Shown: positions 23,185 through 33,044 of the stretch, one piece after another
Numbering within the stretch: the first letter of the stretch is position 1
Layout of the letters: every line of letters starts with the position of its first letter
Assembly: GCA_902610755.1 (NCBI GenBank)
Contig: CACLWW010000001.1
Coordinates: 1 to 64,000, forward strand
Direction of reading: 5' to 3'
Origin: an uncultured Pelagibacteraceae bacterium
GTDB taxonomy: Bacteria > Pseudomonadota > Alphaproteobacteria > Pelagibacterales > Pelagibacteraceae
DNA: 64,000 nucleotides
The notes under the pieces: generated by a model
Seen by the model: the letters and a program-made list of their open reading frames with translations, nothing else
Databases searched by the model: none
What the model was told of the DNA's origin: nothing
Position numbers and translations under genes: made by a program

Positions 23185-24486
23185 TTAACTTCTATAATCC
23201 GAATTAATAGATATGTACTTTTGAGTGAAGTCCATCGTATAACAAGTAAAACTTTTCTTGCCGTTATTAATCTCAATCGTGATTTCTAAATTAGCTTGCT
23301 TCATATAATCCGCAACATCTTTTTCGATATAATTTTTATTCAGCTGTCCTTTCTCCAAAATTTTATACTCTCCTATAAATAAATTTACTCGATCTATTTC
23401 AAACTCTACACCCGCTTTACCTGCCGCCATTAATATTCTTCCCCAATTTGGATCTTCTCCTGTAATTGCTGTTTTTACTAATGGTGAGTTAGCAATCGAA
23501 AATGATATTTTTTTTGCATCAATTTCACTAGAACACTTTAAACAATTAATCTTTATAAACTTTGAGGCACCTTCACCATCACTCACAACCCTTTTTGCTA
23601 AGTTTAACAAAACACTATTTAGAGCTAAATCAAAATCTTTAAGTTTTATATCATTTACATTGTTAACAGATTTATTTTTTGCTTTTCCTGTTGAAAAAAT
23701 TGTTACCATATCATTTGTACTGGTATCACCATCACAACTAATTGCATTAAAAGTGTTTTGAATATTTTTTTTCAAAATCTTTTTTAATACATTTGATGAA
23801 AGGTCTGCATCAGTAAAAATATAAGCTAATGTTGTCCCCATATTTGGAAAAATCATTCCAGAACCCTTAGCAAGACCATAAATTTTTACTTTAGTATTTC
23901 CAATATTGCATTCTTCCATTGCAAGTTTTGGTTTTAGATCGGTAGTTAAGATACCCATTGCAGCTTTCATCCATAAATACTTATTTTGGGTATATTTAAT
24001 CTTGTTTACCAAATCTTTGATTGAGGACTTAATTTTTTCTTTTGGAAAGATCTCTCCTATTGTGCCAGTACATCCAAATAAAACTTCGTTTGGTTTAATT
24101 TTTTTTGGATGATCTTCGTCATCTTTTTGTTTCTTTGTTAAATTTGTAGATATTTCATCTGAGATTTCTTCAAGGGCTTCATACCCTTTTTTTCCTGTAA
24201 GCGCATTAGCATTTCTTGTATTTACTAAAAGAGCACGAATTTTTTTTGTTTTTATTTTCTTATTCCATTTAATGTTTTCAGAAATTACCTGGGATTGGGT
24301 ATAAACTGATGCGTGTTCGGCGCCATGTCTAAAATAAAAAAGGACTAAATCATCTCTATCATTATTATATAAATTAGCAGAAGTCGTCGATACTGAGACG
24401 CCATCAATATGGTCTAAGTCCTGGAAGTCAGCCATTTTTGACTTATCTTTTTTAGATAACAAAAAATTGCTTAAATTTAGAGGCAT
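23185..24486 (-). CDS. argJ: Bifunctional ornithine acetyltransferase / N-acetylglutamate synthase
   Basis: A 433-residue enzyme that moves acetyl from N-acetylornithine to glutamate in the cyclic arginine pathway. KGSGMIFPNMGTTLAYI holds the self-cleavage site, expected between Gly217 and the nucleophile Thr218; most homologues have Ala before the Thr and Met after it. SCDGDTSTNDM and AITGEDPNWGRIL are family motifs. The other arginine genes argF and argD lie at 35-37 kb. It is divergent from secA with a 65-base AT-rich gap. Confidence 0.94.
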   Translation of the reverse strand: MPLNLSNFLLSKKDKSKMADFQDLDHIDGVSVSTTSANLYNNDRDDLVLFYFRHGAEHASVYTQSQVISENIKWNKKIKTKKIRALLVNTRNANALTGKKGYEALEEISDEISTNLTKKQKDDEDHPKKIKPNEVLFGCTGTIGEIFPKEKIKSSIKDLVNKIKYTQNKYLWMKAAMGILTTDLKPKLAMEECNIGNTKVKIYGLAKGSGMIFPNMGTTLAYIFTDADLSSNVLKKILKKNIQNTFNAISCDGDTSTNDMVTIFSTGKAKNKSVNNVNDIKLKDFDLALNSVLLNLAKRVVSDGEGASKFIKINCLKCSSEIDAKKISFSIANSPLVKTAITGEDPNWGRILMAAGKAGVEFEIDRVNLFIGEYKILEKGQLNKNYIEKDVADYMKQANLEITIEINNGKKSFTCYTMDFTQKYISINSDYRS

Positions 24487-24551
24487 TCTATTTAAAAAAA
24501 TTAATTTATAACTATATAATCAATTAATAATTAATTATATATCAAAAAAAA

Positions 24552-26960
24552 ATGTTAAATCCATTAAGCTTTATTAGTAGAATATTTAAGAGTAGTAACG
24601 ATATCGAGCTTGTTAAATTCAGAAAGATTCTAGAAAAAATTAATTCACTCGAAAACGATGTGGCTAAGATTAAAGATAGTGATTTTCCAAATAAAACTAA
24701 TGAACTTAAAAATCTAATTAAAATTGGAAAAACTCTTGATGAGGTTTTGCCAGAGGCTTTTGCGTATGTAAGAGAAGCATCTCGCAGAGCAAGAAATGAA
24801 AGGCACTTTGATGTTCAGTTGTTAGGAGGAATTGCATTACATCAGGGTAAAATAGCTGAAATGAAAACTGGAGAAGGAAAGACAATCACAATTGCATTAG
24901 CAGCTTATTTAAATGCCCTCTCTGAAAAAGGCGTTCATGTTGTTACAGTAAACGATTATCTAGCAAAGAGAGATTGTGAGAATATGTCAAAAATTTATAA
25001 CTTTCTTGGTTTGAGCGCAGGTTATATCAACAATGATCAATCTGATGATGAGAGAAGAGAAAATTACCTAAAAGATATTACTTACGCAACTAATAGTGAA
25101 CTTGGTTTCGATTATTTAAAAGATAATATGAAATATACATCAAACAAATTAGTTCAAAGAGAACATAGTTTTGCTATTGTAGATGAAATTGACTCTTGTC
25201 TAATAGATGAGGCAAGGACACCGTTAGTTATTTCTGGACAATCAGACGAAACAAGTAATCAATATAAAGCTATCAATAAACTCGTAAAAAAATTAGAACC
25301 AAGTGATTATGAGTTGGATGAAAAAGACAAAAACGTCACTTTAACTAATAAAGGGATAGATTCTATTGAAAAATTATTGAATGACATTGGAGTACTTAAA
25401 AATAATAATTTTTACGATCCATCAAATTTAAACCTTGTACATCACGTTAATCAAGCTTTGAAAGCAAATCATCTTTTCGCAAAAGATAAGGATTATGTTG
25501 AGGTAGATGGAAAGATCAAAATTGTTGATGAGCTTACAGGAAGAATTCTTGAAGGTAGGAGGTATGGTGATGGATTACACCAGGCTTTAGAGGCTAAAGA
25601 AAATTTGAAAGTCCAAATGGAGAATCAGACACTTGCTTCAATTACTTATCAAAATTATTTTAAACTATATAAAAAACTTGCAGGATGTACTGGTACTGCT
25701 GTTACGGAAAGTCAGGAGTTTTATGAAATTTACAATCTCAATGTTGTTGTTATTCCAACTAATAAAGAAATGATTAGAAAAGATTGGAACGATCAAATTT
25801 TTAGAACAGAAAAAGAAAAGCAAGATGCAATTATTTCTAAAGTAAAAATGTTAAATTCAAAAGGGCAACCATTACTTATATTTACATCCAGTGTAGATAA
25901 ATCAGAGGTCTATTCAAATTTATTTAGAAAAAATAAAATTACTCATACAGTTTTAAACGCTAAAAATCACGAAAAGGAGGCTGAGATTATTGCCAATGCA
26001 GGAAAATTGAACTCGGTGATAATTACAACAAGTATTTCAGGAAGAGGTGTAGATATTAAATTAGGAGGGAAAGATTCAGATAACTTAAAAGAGAATAAAG
26101 AAAAAATTAAATCTCTAGGTGGGCTTTTTGTTATTGGCACAGAAAGAATGGAATCTAGAAGAGTTGATAACCAGGCAAGAGGAAGAGCTGGGAGACAGGG
26201 TGATGAAGGTAATTCAATTTTTTATGTAAGCTTGGAAGATGATTTGATGAGAATTTTTGGATCAGAATCTATTAATAAGATATTAGAAAAACTAGGATTA
26301 AAAGACGGAGAAAGTATTGACCATCCTTGGATCAACAAAGCTTTAGAAAGAGCACAACAAAAAGTTGAGGCTAGAAACTTTGATATAAGAAAAACTTTAT
26401 TAAAGTTTGACGATGTACTTAATGACCAGAGACATGTAATATTTAGTCAAAGAAAAGAAGTCCTAGAAAAACAAAACATATTTGAAACTATTGACAACTT
26501 TTTAAAAGATGAAATTGAAGATTTAATAAAAGAAAAAGAAAAATCTCCATCAATTTTTGAAAATAAAGCTCAAGTAAATAGAATTAACACACTTTTTGGT
26601 CAAAATGTGGATAATTTAAATGAGAAATTAAAAAGTCTAAGTGACAAAGAAATATCAAGCTCCATAAATTCAAATTTTAAAAAAAAGAGAGAAGAAAGAA
26701 GCGCTTATTTAGGAGAGGAAAGTTCAAAAGAAATAGAAAAGAAAATCTTTTTGCAATTAATTGATTTAAATTGGAAAAATCATATTCAGTATTTAGAACA
26801 GTTGCGTCAAGTCATAGGTTTAAGGTCTTATGGTCAAAGAGATCCCTTAGTTGAGTACAAAAAGGAAGCATTTCATTCTTTTGAAACACTGCTCAATAAA
26901 ATTAGGCAAGATATAGTGATGATTTTGCTAAATTTAAAAATTGTAGAAAAAAGAAGATAA
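24552..26960 (+). CDS. secA: Preprotein translocase ATPase SecA (no C-terminal zinc domain)
   Basis: An 802-residue motor of the Sec pathway. Walker A is MKTGEGKT near residue 100, followed by VNDYLAKRD, VDEIDSCLIDEARTPL, TGTAVTESQEF, TSISGRGVDIKLGG and ARGRAGRQGD. It ends NLKIVEKRR directly after the helical scaffold domain. The usual linker and Cys-x-Cys zinc-binding SecB/lipid-binding tail are absent, which makes it shorter than most proteobacterial SecA (about 850-900 residues). Confidence 0.97.
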   Translation: MLNPLSFISRIFKSSNDIELVKFRKILEKINSLENDVAKIKDSDFPNKTNELKNLIKIGKTLDEVLPEAFAYVREASRRARNERHFDVQLLGGIALHQGKIAEMKTGEGKTITIALAAYLNALSEKGVHVVTVNDYLAKRDCENMSKIYNFLGLSAGYINNDQSDDERRENYLKDITYATNSELGFDYLKDNMKYTSNKLVQREHSFAIVDEIDSCLIDEARTPLVISGQSDETSNQYKAINKLVKKLEPSDYELDEKDKNVTLTNKGIDSIEKLLNDIGVLKNNNFYDPSNLNLVHHVNQALKANHLFAKDKDYVEVDGKIKIVDELTGRILEGRRYGDGLHQALEAKENLKVQMENQTLASITYQNYFKLYKKLAGCTGTAVTESQEFYEIYNLNVVVIPTNKEMIRKDWNDQIFRTEKEKQDAIISKVKMLNSKGQPLLIFTSSVDKSEVYSNLFRKNKITHTVLNAKNHEKEAEIIANAGKLNSVIITTSISGRGVDIKLGGKDSDNLKENKEKIKSLGGLFVIGTERMESRRVDNQARGRAGRQGDEGNSIFYVSLEDDLMRIFGSESINKILEKLGLKDGESIDHPWINKALERAQQKVEARNFDIRKTLLKFDDVLNDQRHVIFSQRKEVLEKQNIFETIDNFLKDEIEDLIKEKEKSPSIFENKAQVNRINTLFGQNVDNLNEKLKSLSDKEISSSINSNFKKKREERSAYLGEESSKEIEKKIFLQLIDLNWKNHIQYLEQLRQVIGLRSYGQRDPLVEYKKEAFHSFETLLNKIRQDIVMILLNLKIVEKRR

Positions 26961-26979
26961 ATTCCAATAAGTTTCAGTA

Positions 26980-28080
26980 TTATTTTAAGAGGAAAATTAA
27001 AGCTGCTAAAATAAATATCGATCCTATAAAAAAATATTTGTATTTGAATAAAACTTTTTTAAATTTATTTAAATTCGTAAAATTAATTGCCAATTTATTG
27101 GAAATAGAAACTCCCTCTGTTAAACCTCTATCCCTACCGATTTCTAAAAATTTTTCTTTTTTACGAGATATAATTTCAGCTTTAGAAAGATTGCTTAACT
27201 CATCTAAATTTTTATCAATAGACATCTTTACATTTTCTAAAATTAAGTTTTTGTCTCTGTGAGCTCCTCCCGTTGGTTCAGGAATTATTTCATCAATAAT
27301 TTTTAAATTCAAAAGATCATTAGAAGTAAGTTTCATTGCTTTTGCAGCTTCTAAAGTTTTTGTTGGGTCTCTCCATAAAATAGATGCACACCCTTCGGGA
27401 GAAATTACTGAATAAATTGCGTTTTCTAACATTATAATTTTATTTGATGATGCTAAAGCAATTGCGCCACCAGATCCTCCCTCCCCAATGATAATTGAAA
27501 TTGTAGGAACGCCAATTGACATTGAACATTCTATTGATCTTGCTATTGCCTCTGCTTGGCCTCTCTCTTCTGCTCCTACTCCTGGATAAGCACCGGGTGT
27601 ATCTATAAATAAAATTATTGGTAAATTAAATTTATCAGCTAACTTCATAAGTCTAATTGATTTTCGATATCCTTCAGGTTTCATCATTCCAAAATTTCTT
27701 TCAATTCTAGAGTCAAGATCCTCGCCCTTTTCTTGTCCAATTACCATTACAGATTTGTTTTGAAAAGTCGCTAATCCAGAAATCAAAGATTTATCCTCTC
27801 CGAATAATCGGTCACCATGAATTGGAAAGAAATCCTCAAAAAGATTATCAATAAAAAATTTTGATTTAGGACGGTCCTCATGACGAGCAACCATTGTGGT
27901 TTGCCATGGATCAAGGTTTGAATAAATTTCATTTAATTTAGAACTTAATTCATTCTGAAGTTTTAACAATTTTCCAGTTTCAACTTGTGTAATACCATCT
28001 TTGGCAAATGGATCTTGAAGTTTTTCAATCTCACTTTCTAAGGATTTTATATCTTTTTCAAAATTCAAATAATTTTTCAT
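26980..28080 (-). CDS. accA: Acetyl-CoA carboxylase carboxyltransferase alpha subunit with C-terminal membrane segment
   Basis: A 366-residue subunit from ATG 28080 (MKNYLNFEKD, the family start). It works with AccD to move carboxyl from biotin to acetyl-CoA. ARHEDRPKS, FGDRLFGED-like HGDRLFGEDKSL, DTPGAYPGVGAEERGQ and EGGSGGAIAL are clear. After the family end it carries about 25 extra residues, KYFFIGSIFILAALIFLLK, a strong membrane helix. That would anchor the enzyme to the inner membrane; I know of no such tail in standard AccA. Confidence 0.95.
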   Translation of the reverse strand: MKNYLNFEKDIKSLESEIEKLQDPFAKDGITQVETGKLLKLQNELSSKLNEIYSNLDPWQTTMVARHEDRPKSKFFIDNLFEDFFPIHGDRLFGEDKSLISGLATFQNKSVMVIGQEKGEDLDSRIERNFGMMKPEGYRKSIRLMKLADKFNLPIILFIDTPGAYPGVGAEERGQAEAIARSIECSMSIGVPTISIIIGEGGSGGAIALASSNKIIMLENAIYSVISPEGCASILWRDPTKTLEAAKAMKLTSNDLLNLKIIDEIIPEPTGGAHRDKNLILENVKMSIDKNLDELSNLSKAEIISRKKEKFLEIGRDRGLTEGVSISNKLAINFTNLNKFKKVLFKYKYFFIGSIFILAALIFLLK

Positions 28081-28186
28081 AATTAAATATCCACTAATAT
28101 TTAAAAATGGCAATAAAATGATTACTTTTATTAGTGTGTAATTATTATATATGTTAATTTATTAATTTCTAAGATAATTTTTGACT

Positions 28187-30361
28187 ATGAAAACTAAAAA
28201 TTTAAAAGAATACTCGAGTGTTGGAAGTCTTTATGTATCAAAAGAGCTATTAAAGTTTGTGAACAACGAGGTTCTTAAGGGTACAAAAATAAAGCCAAAA
28301 AATTTTTGGAGTGGGTTTGAAAAATCTTTACAAATTTTAAAACCAAAAAATGAAAAGTTGATTGATTTAAGGGAAAGTATTCAAAAAAAAATTGATGATT
28401 GGCACATACAAAACAAAGATAACGAGTTCAATTTAACAGCATATAAAAAGTTTTTATATTCTATTGACTATCTAAAAAAAGAGGGAAAAAACTTCAAAAT
28501 CCAAACAGAAAATGTTGATGAAGAAATATCAAAAACGCCAGGTCCCCAATTAGTTGTTCCAATTTCAAATGCAAGATACGCTTTAAATGCAGCAAATGCG
28601 AGATGGGGAAGTTTATATGATGCTTTATATGGAACAGATGCAATCGGCTCTGAAAAACTTGACAACAGATATAATCCTGTCCGTGGAGGAAAAGTCATAA
28701 ATTATTGTAGAAATTTCTTAGATGAAATTTTTCCATTAAAAAATGCTTCATGGAAAAAACTTAGTGAATTAAAAATTTTTAAACATAAATTAATTTTAAA
28801 AATTGGTAAAAAAACTATATTTTTGAAAGATAAAAAGCAGTTTAAAGGATATCGACAAGATAAGAAAGGTCTTAAAGGTGTTTTGCTTATTAATAATGGA
28901 CTTCATGTAGAATTAATTATTAATCCTTACGCTTTCCATGCAAACAATGATCCCATTGGGCTTAGTGATCTAGTAATAGAGTCAGCTGTCTCAACCATCA
29001 TAGATCATGAAGATAGTGTTGCTGCGGTAGATGCAAGCGACAAAGTAATGGGCTACAGAAATTGGTTGGGTCTAATGAAAGGAAACTTACAGGTCAAATT
29101 TGAAAAATTAGGAAAAAAATATAAAAGAGTTTTAAACTCGGATAGAAATTATATTTCTCAAAACGGAAAAAAATTTAAATTACATGGAAGAGCTCTTTTG
29201 TTAAATAGGAATGTTGGGCACTTAATGACAAACCCCTCAATTTTATTATCAGATAAGTCAGAGGTTCCCGAAGGTATTATGGATGCCTTTATAATCTCAG
29301 CAGCATGTTTGCATGACTTTATCAAAAAAGGGAATTCAAGAAAAAATTCAATTTATATCGTTAAACCAAAGATGCATGGACCGGATGAAGTCGCATTCGC
29401 TGATGAAATTTTTAGTCATGTTGAAAATATTTTAAAAATGAAAAAGAATACAATAAAAATTGGAATAATGGATGAGGAAAGACGAACAAGCGCAAACTTA
29501 AAAGAGTGTATTAGAAACGTAAAAAGAAGAGTTGTCTTTATAAATACTGGGTTTTTAGATCGAACTGGAGATGAGATACATACATCTATGGAATCGGGTC
29601 CAGTGATTAAGAAAGGTGATATAAAAAATTCTGATTGGATTAAAGCATATGAGAACAATAATGTTACTGTTGGATTGGAATGTGGTTTTTCTGGTAAAGC
29701 ACAAATTGGAAAAGGAATGTGGGCTGCCCCAGATAGAATGGCAGATATGTTAAAAGAAAAAATAGGACATCCTTCCTCTGGAGCGAATTGTGCCTGGACT
29801 CCTTCACCTACTGCAGCAACTTTACATGCAACTCATTATCACAAAGTGAACGTTTTCAAAGTTCATAAAAAACTATCTAATAAAAGGAAATTTGACTTAG
29901 ACAATCTTTTAAAATTACCAATTATTCGAGGTCCAAACTGGTCAATGGATGAAATTAAAACTGAACTTGAAAATAATTGCCAAGGGATATTGGGATACGT
30001 AGTAAGATGGATAGATAGCGGTGTAGGTTGTTCAAAAGTTCCAGACATAAACAATATCGGTCTCATGGAGGATCGTGCAACTTTAAGAATTTCTTCTCAG
30101 CATATTGCTAACTGGTTACACCATAATATATGTACTCCTAATCAGGTATTAGAAACGTTAAAAAAGATGGCAAAAATTGTTGATGATCAAAACAAAAATG
30201 ATCCTGAATACAAAAAAATGTCTGATAATTTTGATAATTCTATTGCCTTTAAAACTGCTTGTGACTTAGTTTTTAAAGGTAAGGACCAATCATCAGGTTA
30301 CACGGAACCCTTGTTACACTTGAACAGATCTATAAAAAAAAATTTAAGTCCCTCTAGATAG
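28187..30361 (+). CDS. glcB: Malate synthase G
   Basis: A 724-residue enzyme that condenses glyoxylate with acetyl-CoA to malate. ATG 28187 is preferred over a TTG two codons earlier. TPGPQLVVPISNARYALNAAN, VDASDKVMGYRNWLGLMKG, MHGPDEVAF, GIMDEERRTSANL and SGANCAWTPSPTAATLHATHYH are family blocks, with active-site Arg in DEERRT and catalytic Asp near the end (VEDRATLRIS-like MEDRATLRIS). In cultured SAR11 this gene follows a glycine riboswitch; the 106-base gap here shows none. Confidence 0.96.
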   Translation: MKTKNLKEYSSVGSLYVSKELLKFVNNEVLKGTKIKPKNFWSGFEKSLQILKPKNEKLIDLRESIQKKIDDWHIQNKDNEFNLTAYKKFLYSIDYLKKEGKNFKIQTENVDEEISKTPGPQLVVPISNARYALNAANARWGSLYDALYGTDAIGSEKLDNRYNPVRGGKVINYCRNFLDEIFPLKNASWKKLSELKIFKHKLILKIGKKTIFLKDKKQFKGYRQDKKGLKGVLLINNGLHVELIINPYAFHANNDPIGLSDLVIESAVSTIIDHEDSVAAVDASDKVMGYRNWLGLMKGNLQVKFEKLGKKYKRVLNSDRNYISQNGKKFKLHGRALLLNRNVGHLMTNPSILLSDKSEVPEGIMDAFIISAACLHDFIKKGNSRKNSIYIVKPKMHGPDEVAFADEIFSHVENILKMKKNTIKIGIMDEERRTSANLKECIRNVKRRVVFINTGFLDRTGDEIHTSMESGPVIKKGDIKNSDWIKAYENNNVTVGLECGFSGKAQIGKGMWAAPDRMADMLKEKIGHPSSGANCAWTPSPTAATLHATHYHKVNVFKVHKKLSNKRKFDLDNLLKLPIIRGPNWSMDEIKTELENNCQGILGYVVRWIDSGVGCSKVPDINNIGLMEDRATLRISSQHIANWLHHNICTPNQVLETLKKMAKIVDDQNKNDPEYKKMSDNFDNSIAFKTACDLVFKGKDQSSGYTEPLLHLNRSIKKNLSPSR

Positions 30362-30956
30362 TTGTCCTATTTTTAAAAGCAGAATTTAGAGTGCCATCAT
30401 CCAAACTTTCTATTTCGCCACCCACAGGTAAACCTTGTGCCAACTTAGTTATTTTAATATTTAAATTTTTTAAACTGTCTTGAATGTAATATGCGGTCGT
30501 TTGACCTTCCACAGTCGCGCTTGTAGCTAAAATAACCTCTTTAATTTTATCTTTTTTAACCCTTTCAACTAAAGAGCTGACTAATAAATCCTCTTTATTT
30601 TGTCCTGCTGAAGAAATTGTCCCCCCTAAAATGTGGAAATAACCCTTATAAATGTTTGAACTTTCAATACTCCATTGATCAGAAATATTTTCAACAACAC
30701 AAATTTTATCAAATTTACTATCAATAAAGTTACAATCACTAAAACTACATTCTATTGAGTTACTTTTCAAAGTCCCACAAATTTTACAACGAGATACATT
30801 TTTATAAACCTCCGCCAAAGTTTTTGCCATTGGCTTTATTAGCTCCTCGCGATTATTAATTAATTTTAAAACTATTCTTTTTGCAGATTTTGGCCCAAGT
30901 CCTGGAAGTTTAGAAATTATTTTTATTAATTCCTCTATTTCAGTGAGATTATTCAT
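30354..30956 (-). CDS. recR: Recombination protein RecR
   Basis: A 200-residue protein from ATG 30956, three bases after the ybaB stop. LPGLGPKSAKRIVLKL is the helix-hairpin-helix, CKICGTLKSNSIECSFSDC the zinc finger (second pair spaced differently from the usual CxxC), and VVENISDQWSIESS followed by HILGG the Toprim domain. It loads RecA in the RecF pathway. It is the last gene of the conserved ffs-dnaX-ybaB-recR cluster. Confidence 0.95.
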   Translation of the reverse strand: MNNLTEIEELIKIISKLPGLGPKSAKRIVLKLINNREELIKPMAKTLAEVYKNVSRCKICGTLKSNSIECSFSDCNFIDSKFDKICVVENISDQWSIESSNIYKGYFHILGGTISSAGQNKEDLLVSSLVERVKKDKIKEVILATSATVEGQTTAYYIQDSLKNLNIKITKLAQGLPVGGEIESLDDGTLNSAFKNRTTI

Positions 30957-30958
30957 AC

Positions 30959-31276
30959 TTAGAAAGGCCACTTAAAGCCTGGAATGCCAAAATTACCAGT
31001 GGCTTTTGTTATTTCTTCAGTAGTTTTAGTTTTTAAATTTTTTTTTGCTTCATTATGGGCAGCAATAATTAAATCTTCTAACATAGTTTTATTTTCAGAA
31101 AAGATTTTTTCAGAAATATCTATTTTTTCTATTTCACTATTACCGTTCAAAATAACTTTAACTAAACCACCACCAGATAAACCTTCCGCTTTAATTTGTT
31201 TAATCTTTTCTTGACTATCCTTTATCTTTTCTTCTATCTCTTTTGCCTTATCTAAAATTTTATTAAAATCAGTCAT
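30959..31276 (-). CDS. ybaB: YbaB/EbfC family nucleoid-associated protein
   Basis: A 105-residue protein from ATG 31276 (MTDFNKILDKAKEIEEKI). The helical N-terminus, GLSGGGLVKVILNG and the C-terminal TGNFGIPGFKWPF are typical of this dimeric DNA-binding family. Its start overlaps the dnaX stop by 8 bases, and recR follows. Confidence 0.93.
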   Translation of the reverse strand: MTDFNKILDKAKEIEEKIKDSQEKIKQIKAEGLSGGGLVKVILNGNSEIEKIDISEKIFSENKTMLEDLIIAAHNEAKKNLKTKTTEEITKATGNFGIPGFKWPF

Positions 31277-32897
31277 CCTTATTATCCTTAACATCTATCA
31301 ATTCAGCATCGGGAAATGAGTTTTTAATATTATTAAATATATCTGTTTGTTCAAAATCTTTTAAATTATTTTTCTTCTCTCCTTCTGATGTTTTTTTAAT
31401 TGTTTCTTGTCCTTTATTTTGTGAAAGAGAAATAATCCATCTAATGTTAGTCCACTCATAAAGCTTGGATGATAATATTTTTACAAAATCTTTTTTTAGA
31501 TTTTCATTAAAAGAAATTTCGATGTAACCGTTTTTAAAGTTTATTAAATTTACATTAGTTTCTAACTCATATTTCAATTCTACTTCTTTTTTTGAATTGC
31601 ATATATTAACTAAATCATTGAAAGATTTGATTTCTAAATTATTTATAGATTTATTTTCTTCTAAAATCTTTTTTTGTTTCTCTTGAGAAGAAGATTTTAG
31701 TTGATTTACAGCTATTTTCTTTTTCTCAAAATTACTATCGATTTTATTGTTTTGATTTGATGCTGGAATATCAGTTTTGGTTTGATTACCTTTTAAATAA
31801 AGCAAGCGTATCAAAAACATCTCTACAGACAAGTTTGGATCGTTTACAATATTAACTTCATCCATTGTCTCTATAGTGAATTGCCAGAAAAGAAGTAGTG
31901 TATGAGAGTCTAATTTCTCAGACATTTCTTTAATTTTTTTAAAATTATTTTCAGTTAAATCAGTAGAAAAACTAACTCTTTCTAGATTTTTAAAATTTTT
32001 TAAATAATAGATGATTTCCAAAAAACCATTTAAAAAAATTTTTGGCTCTACTCCTCTTTGATAAATCTGCCTGTAAAGATCTAGAGTTTTGTGCTCATCT
32101 CCATCAAATATTTTCTCTATTAGATTTATGGTAAATTCTTTATCAAAATATCCAAATATTTCCCTTGCGCTTTCTAAGCTAATGTTCCCTTTTTGGCTAT
32201 CATCATTGGTTAGTGATATTCTATCTAATAATGACAATGCATCTCTAACTGAACCCTCTGAAATTTTTGAGATTAGGTTTAAAACATCTTGATTGATATC
32301 TATTTTCTCCATTTCAGCAACTTTTGCTAAAAATTCACTCAATTCCTCAAGCTTAATTCTTGATAAATCAAATCTCTGACATCTTGATAAGACTGTTATT
32401 GGGATTTTGTTAACCTCAGTTGTTGCAAAAATAAACTTTAAATAACTCGGCGGTTCCTCAAGAGTTTTTAGTAAGGCATTAAAAGCTTGTTTACTTAACA
32501 TGTGGACTTCATCAATTATAAAAATTTTAAATTTTGAAGATGTTGGTCCATATCTTGAAAATTCTATTAAATCCCTAACGTCATCAACACCAGTTTTGCT
32601 TGCCGCATCCATTTCTAGAACATCGATGTGTCTTGACTCGGATATTTCATCACAATTTTTACACTTATTTTTTAAACAACAATTTTTTTCAGAATTTCCA
32701 CAATTTAAAGATTTTGCTAAAATTCTTGCAATTGTCGTTTTGCCAACACCCCTAATTCCTGTAAACAAAAAAGCATTGGGAATTTTATTTTGAGAAATGG
32801 ACTTTTCAATTGTTTCTACAATAATGTTCTGACCTATTAAATCTTTAAAGACTTGAGGCCTGTATTTCAGTGCTAAAACTTTTGAATTATTGCTCAT
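31269..32897 (-). CDS. dnaX: DNA polymerase III subunits gamma/tau
   Basis: A 542-residue clamp-loader ATPase from ATG 32897 (MSNNSKVLALKYRPQVFKDLIGQ). Walker A is GIRGVGKTT, four cysteines (CGNSEKNCCLKNKCKNC) form the zinc module, IIDEVHMLS is Walker B, and LSRCQRFD the sensor region. The C-terminal third is Lys/Asn-rich, fitting the tau tail that contacts the polymerase and helicase. No slippery A7-AG frameshift site is obvious. Its ATG is about 10 bases after the 3' end of the SRP RNA. Confidence 0.95.
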   Translation of the reverse strand: MSNNSKVLALKYRPQVFKDLIGQNIIVETIEKSISQNKIPNAFLFTGIRGVGKTTIARILAKSLNCGNSEKNCCLKNKCKNCDEISESRHIDVLEMDAASKTGVDDVRDLIEFSRYGPTSSKFKIFIIDEVHMLSKQAFNALLKTLEEPPSYLKFIFATTEVNKIPITVLSRCQRFDLSRIKLEELSEFLAKVAEMEKIDINQDVLNLISKISEGSVRDALSLLDRISLTNDDSQKGNISLESAREIFGYFDKEFTINLIEKIFDGDEHKTLDLYRQIYQRGVEPKIFLNGFLEIIYYLKNFKNLERVSFSTDLTENNFKKIKEMSEKLDSHTLLLFWQFTIETMDEVNIVNDPNLSVEMFLIRLLYLKGNQTKTDIPASNQNNKIDSNFEKKKIAVNQLKSSSQEKQKKILEENKSINNLEIKSFNDLVNICNSKKEVELKYELETNVNLINFKNGYIEISFNENLKKDFVKILSSKLYEWTNIRWIISLSQNKGQETIKKTSEGEKKNNLKDFEQTDIFNNIKNSFPDAELIDVKDNKDD

Positions 32898-32905
32898 TTT
32901 TTTTA

Positions 32906-32995
32906 AGGAGACCAATCAACCTGGAAAATACTCATTACCCTTGCTCTTTTTCAAGCCTGGGGGATTCGTGGTACCACCACCTGATTGGCCCCCAG
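32906..32995 (-). ncRNA. ffs: 4.5S signal recognition particle RNA
   Basis: On the minus strand this 90-base segment folds as a long hairpin. The ends GGGGGCCAATCA and TGATTGGTCTCC pair, and the tip holds CAGG-CTT-GAAA-AAG-AGCA: the two sides of the Ffh-binding symmetric loop (CAGG and AGCA) around a GNRA tetraloop. That matches SRP RNA domain IV. Its place directly upstream of dnaX is also the usual alphaproteobacterial one. It ends about 9 bases before the dnaX start with no terminator, so it is probably cut from a common transcript. Confidence 0.88.
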
Positions 32996-33044
32996 TTATT
33001 ATAACAGTTATATTTTCTAGTCTACAACAAAACTTTGTAAATTT

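Noticed and set aside
24512-24541. AT-rich inverted repeat between argJ and secA
   Set aside because: Arms consist almost only of A and T with mismatches; at this base composition such pairing is expected by chance.
28081-28186. Glycine riboswitch upstream of glcB, as reported for cultured SAR11
   Set aside because: The gap is 106 bases of AT-rich sequence and I see none of the GC-containing conserved core of a glycine aptamer. It is too short for the usual element.
31269-32897. Programmed frameshift producing gamma from dnaX
   Set aside because: A7-AG slippery site with a downstream stem was not seen; A-runs are common in this AT-rich gene and give no specific signal.
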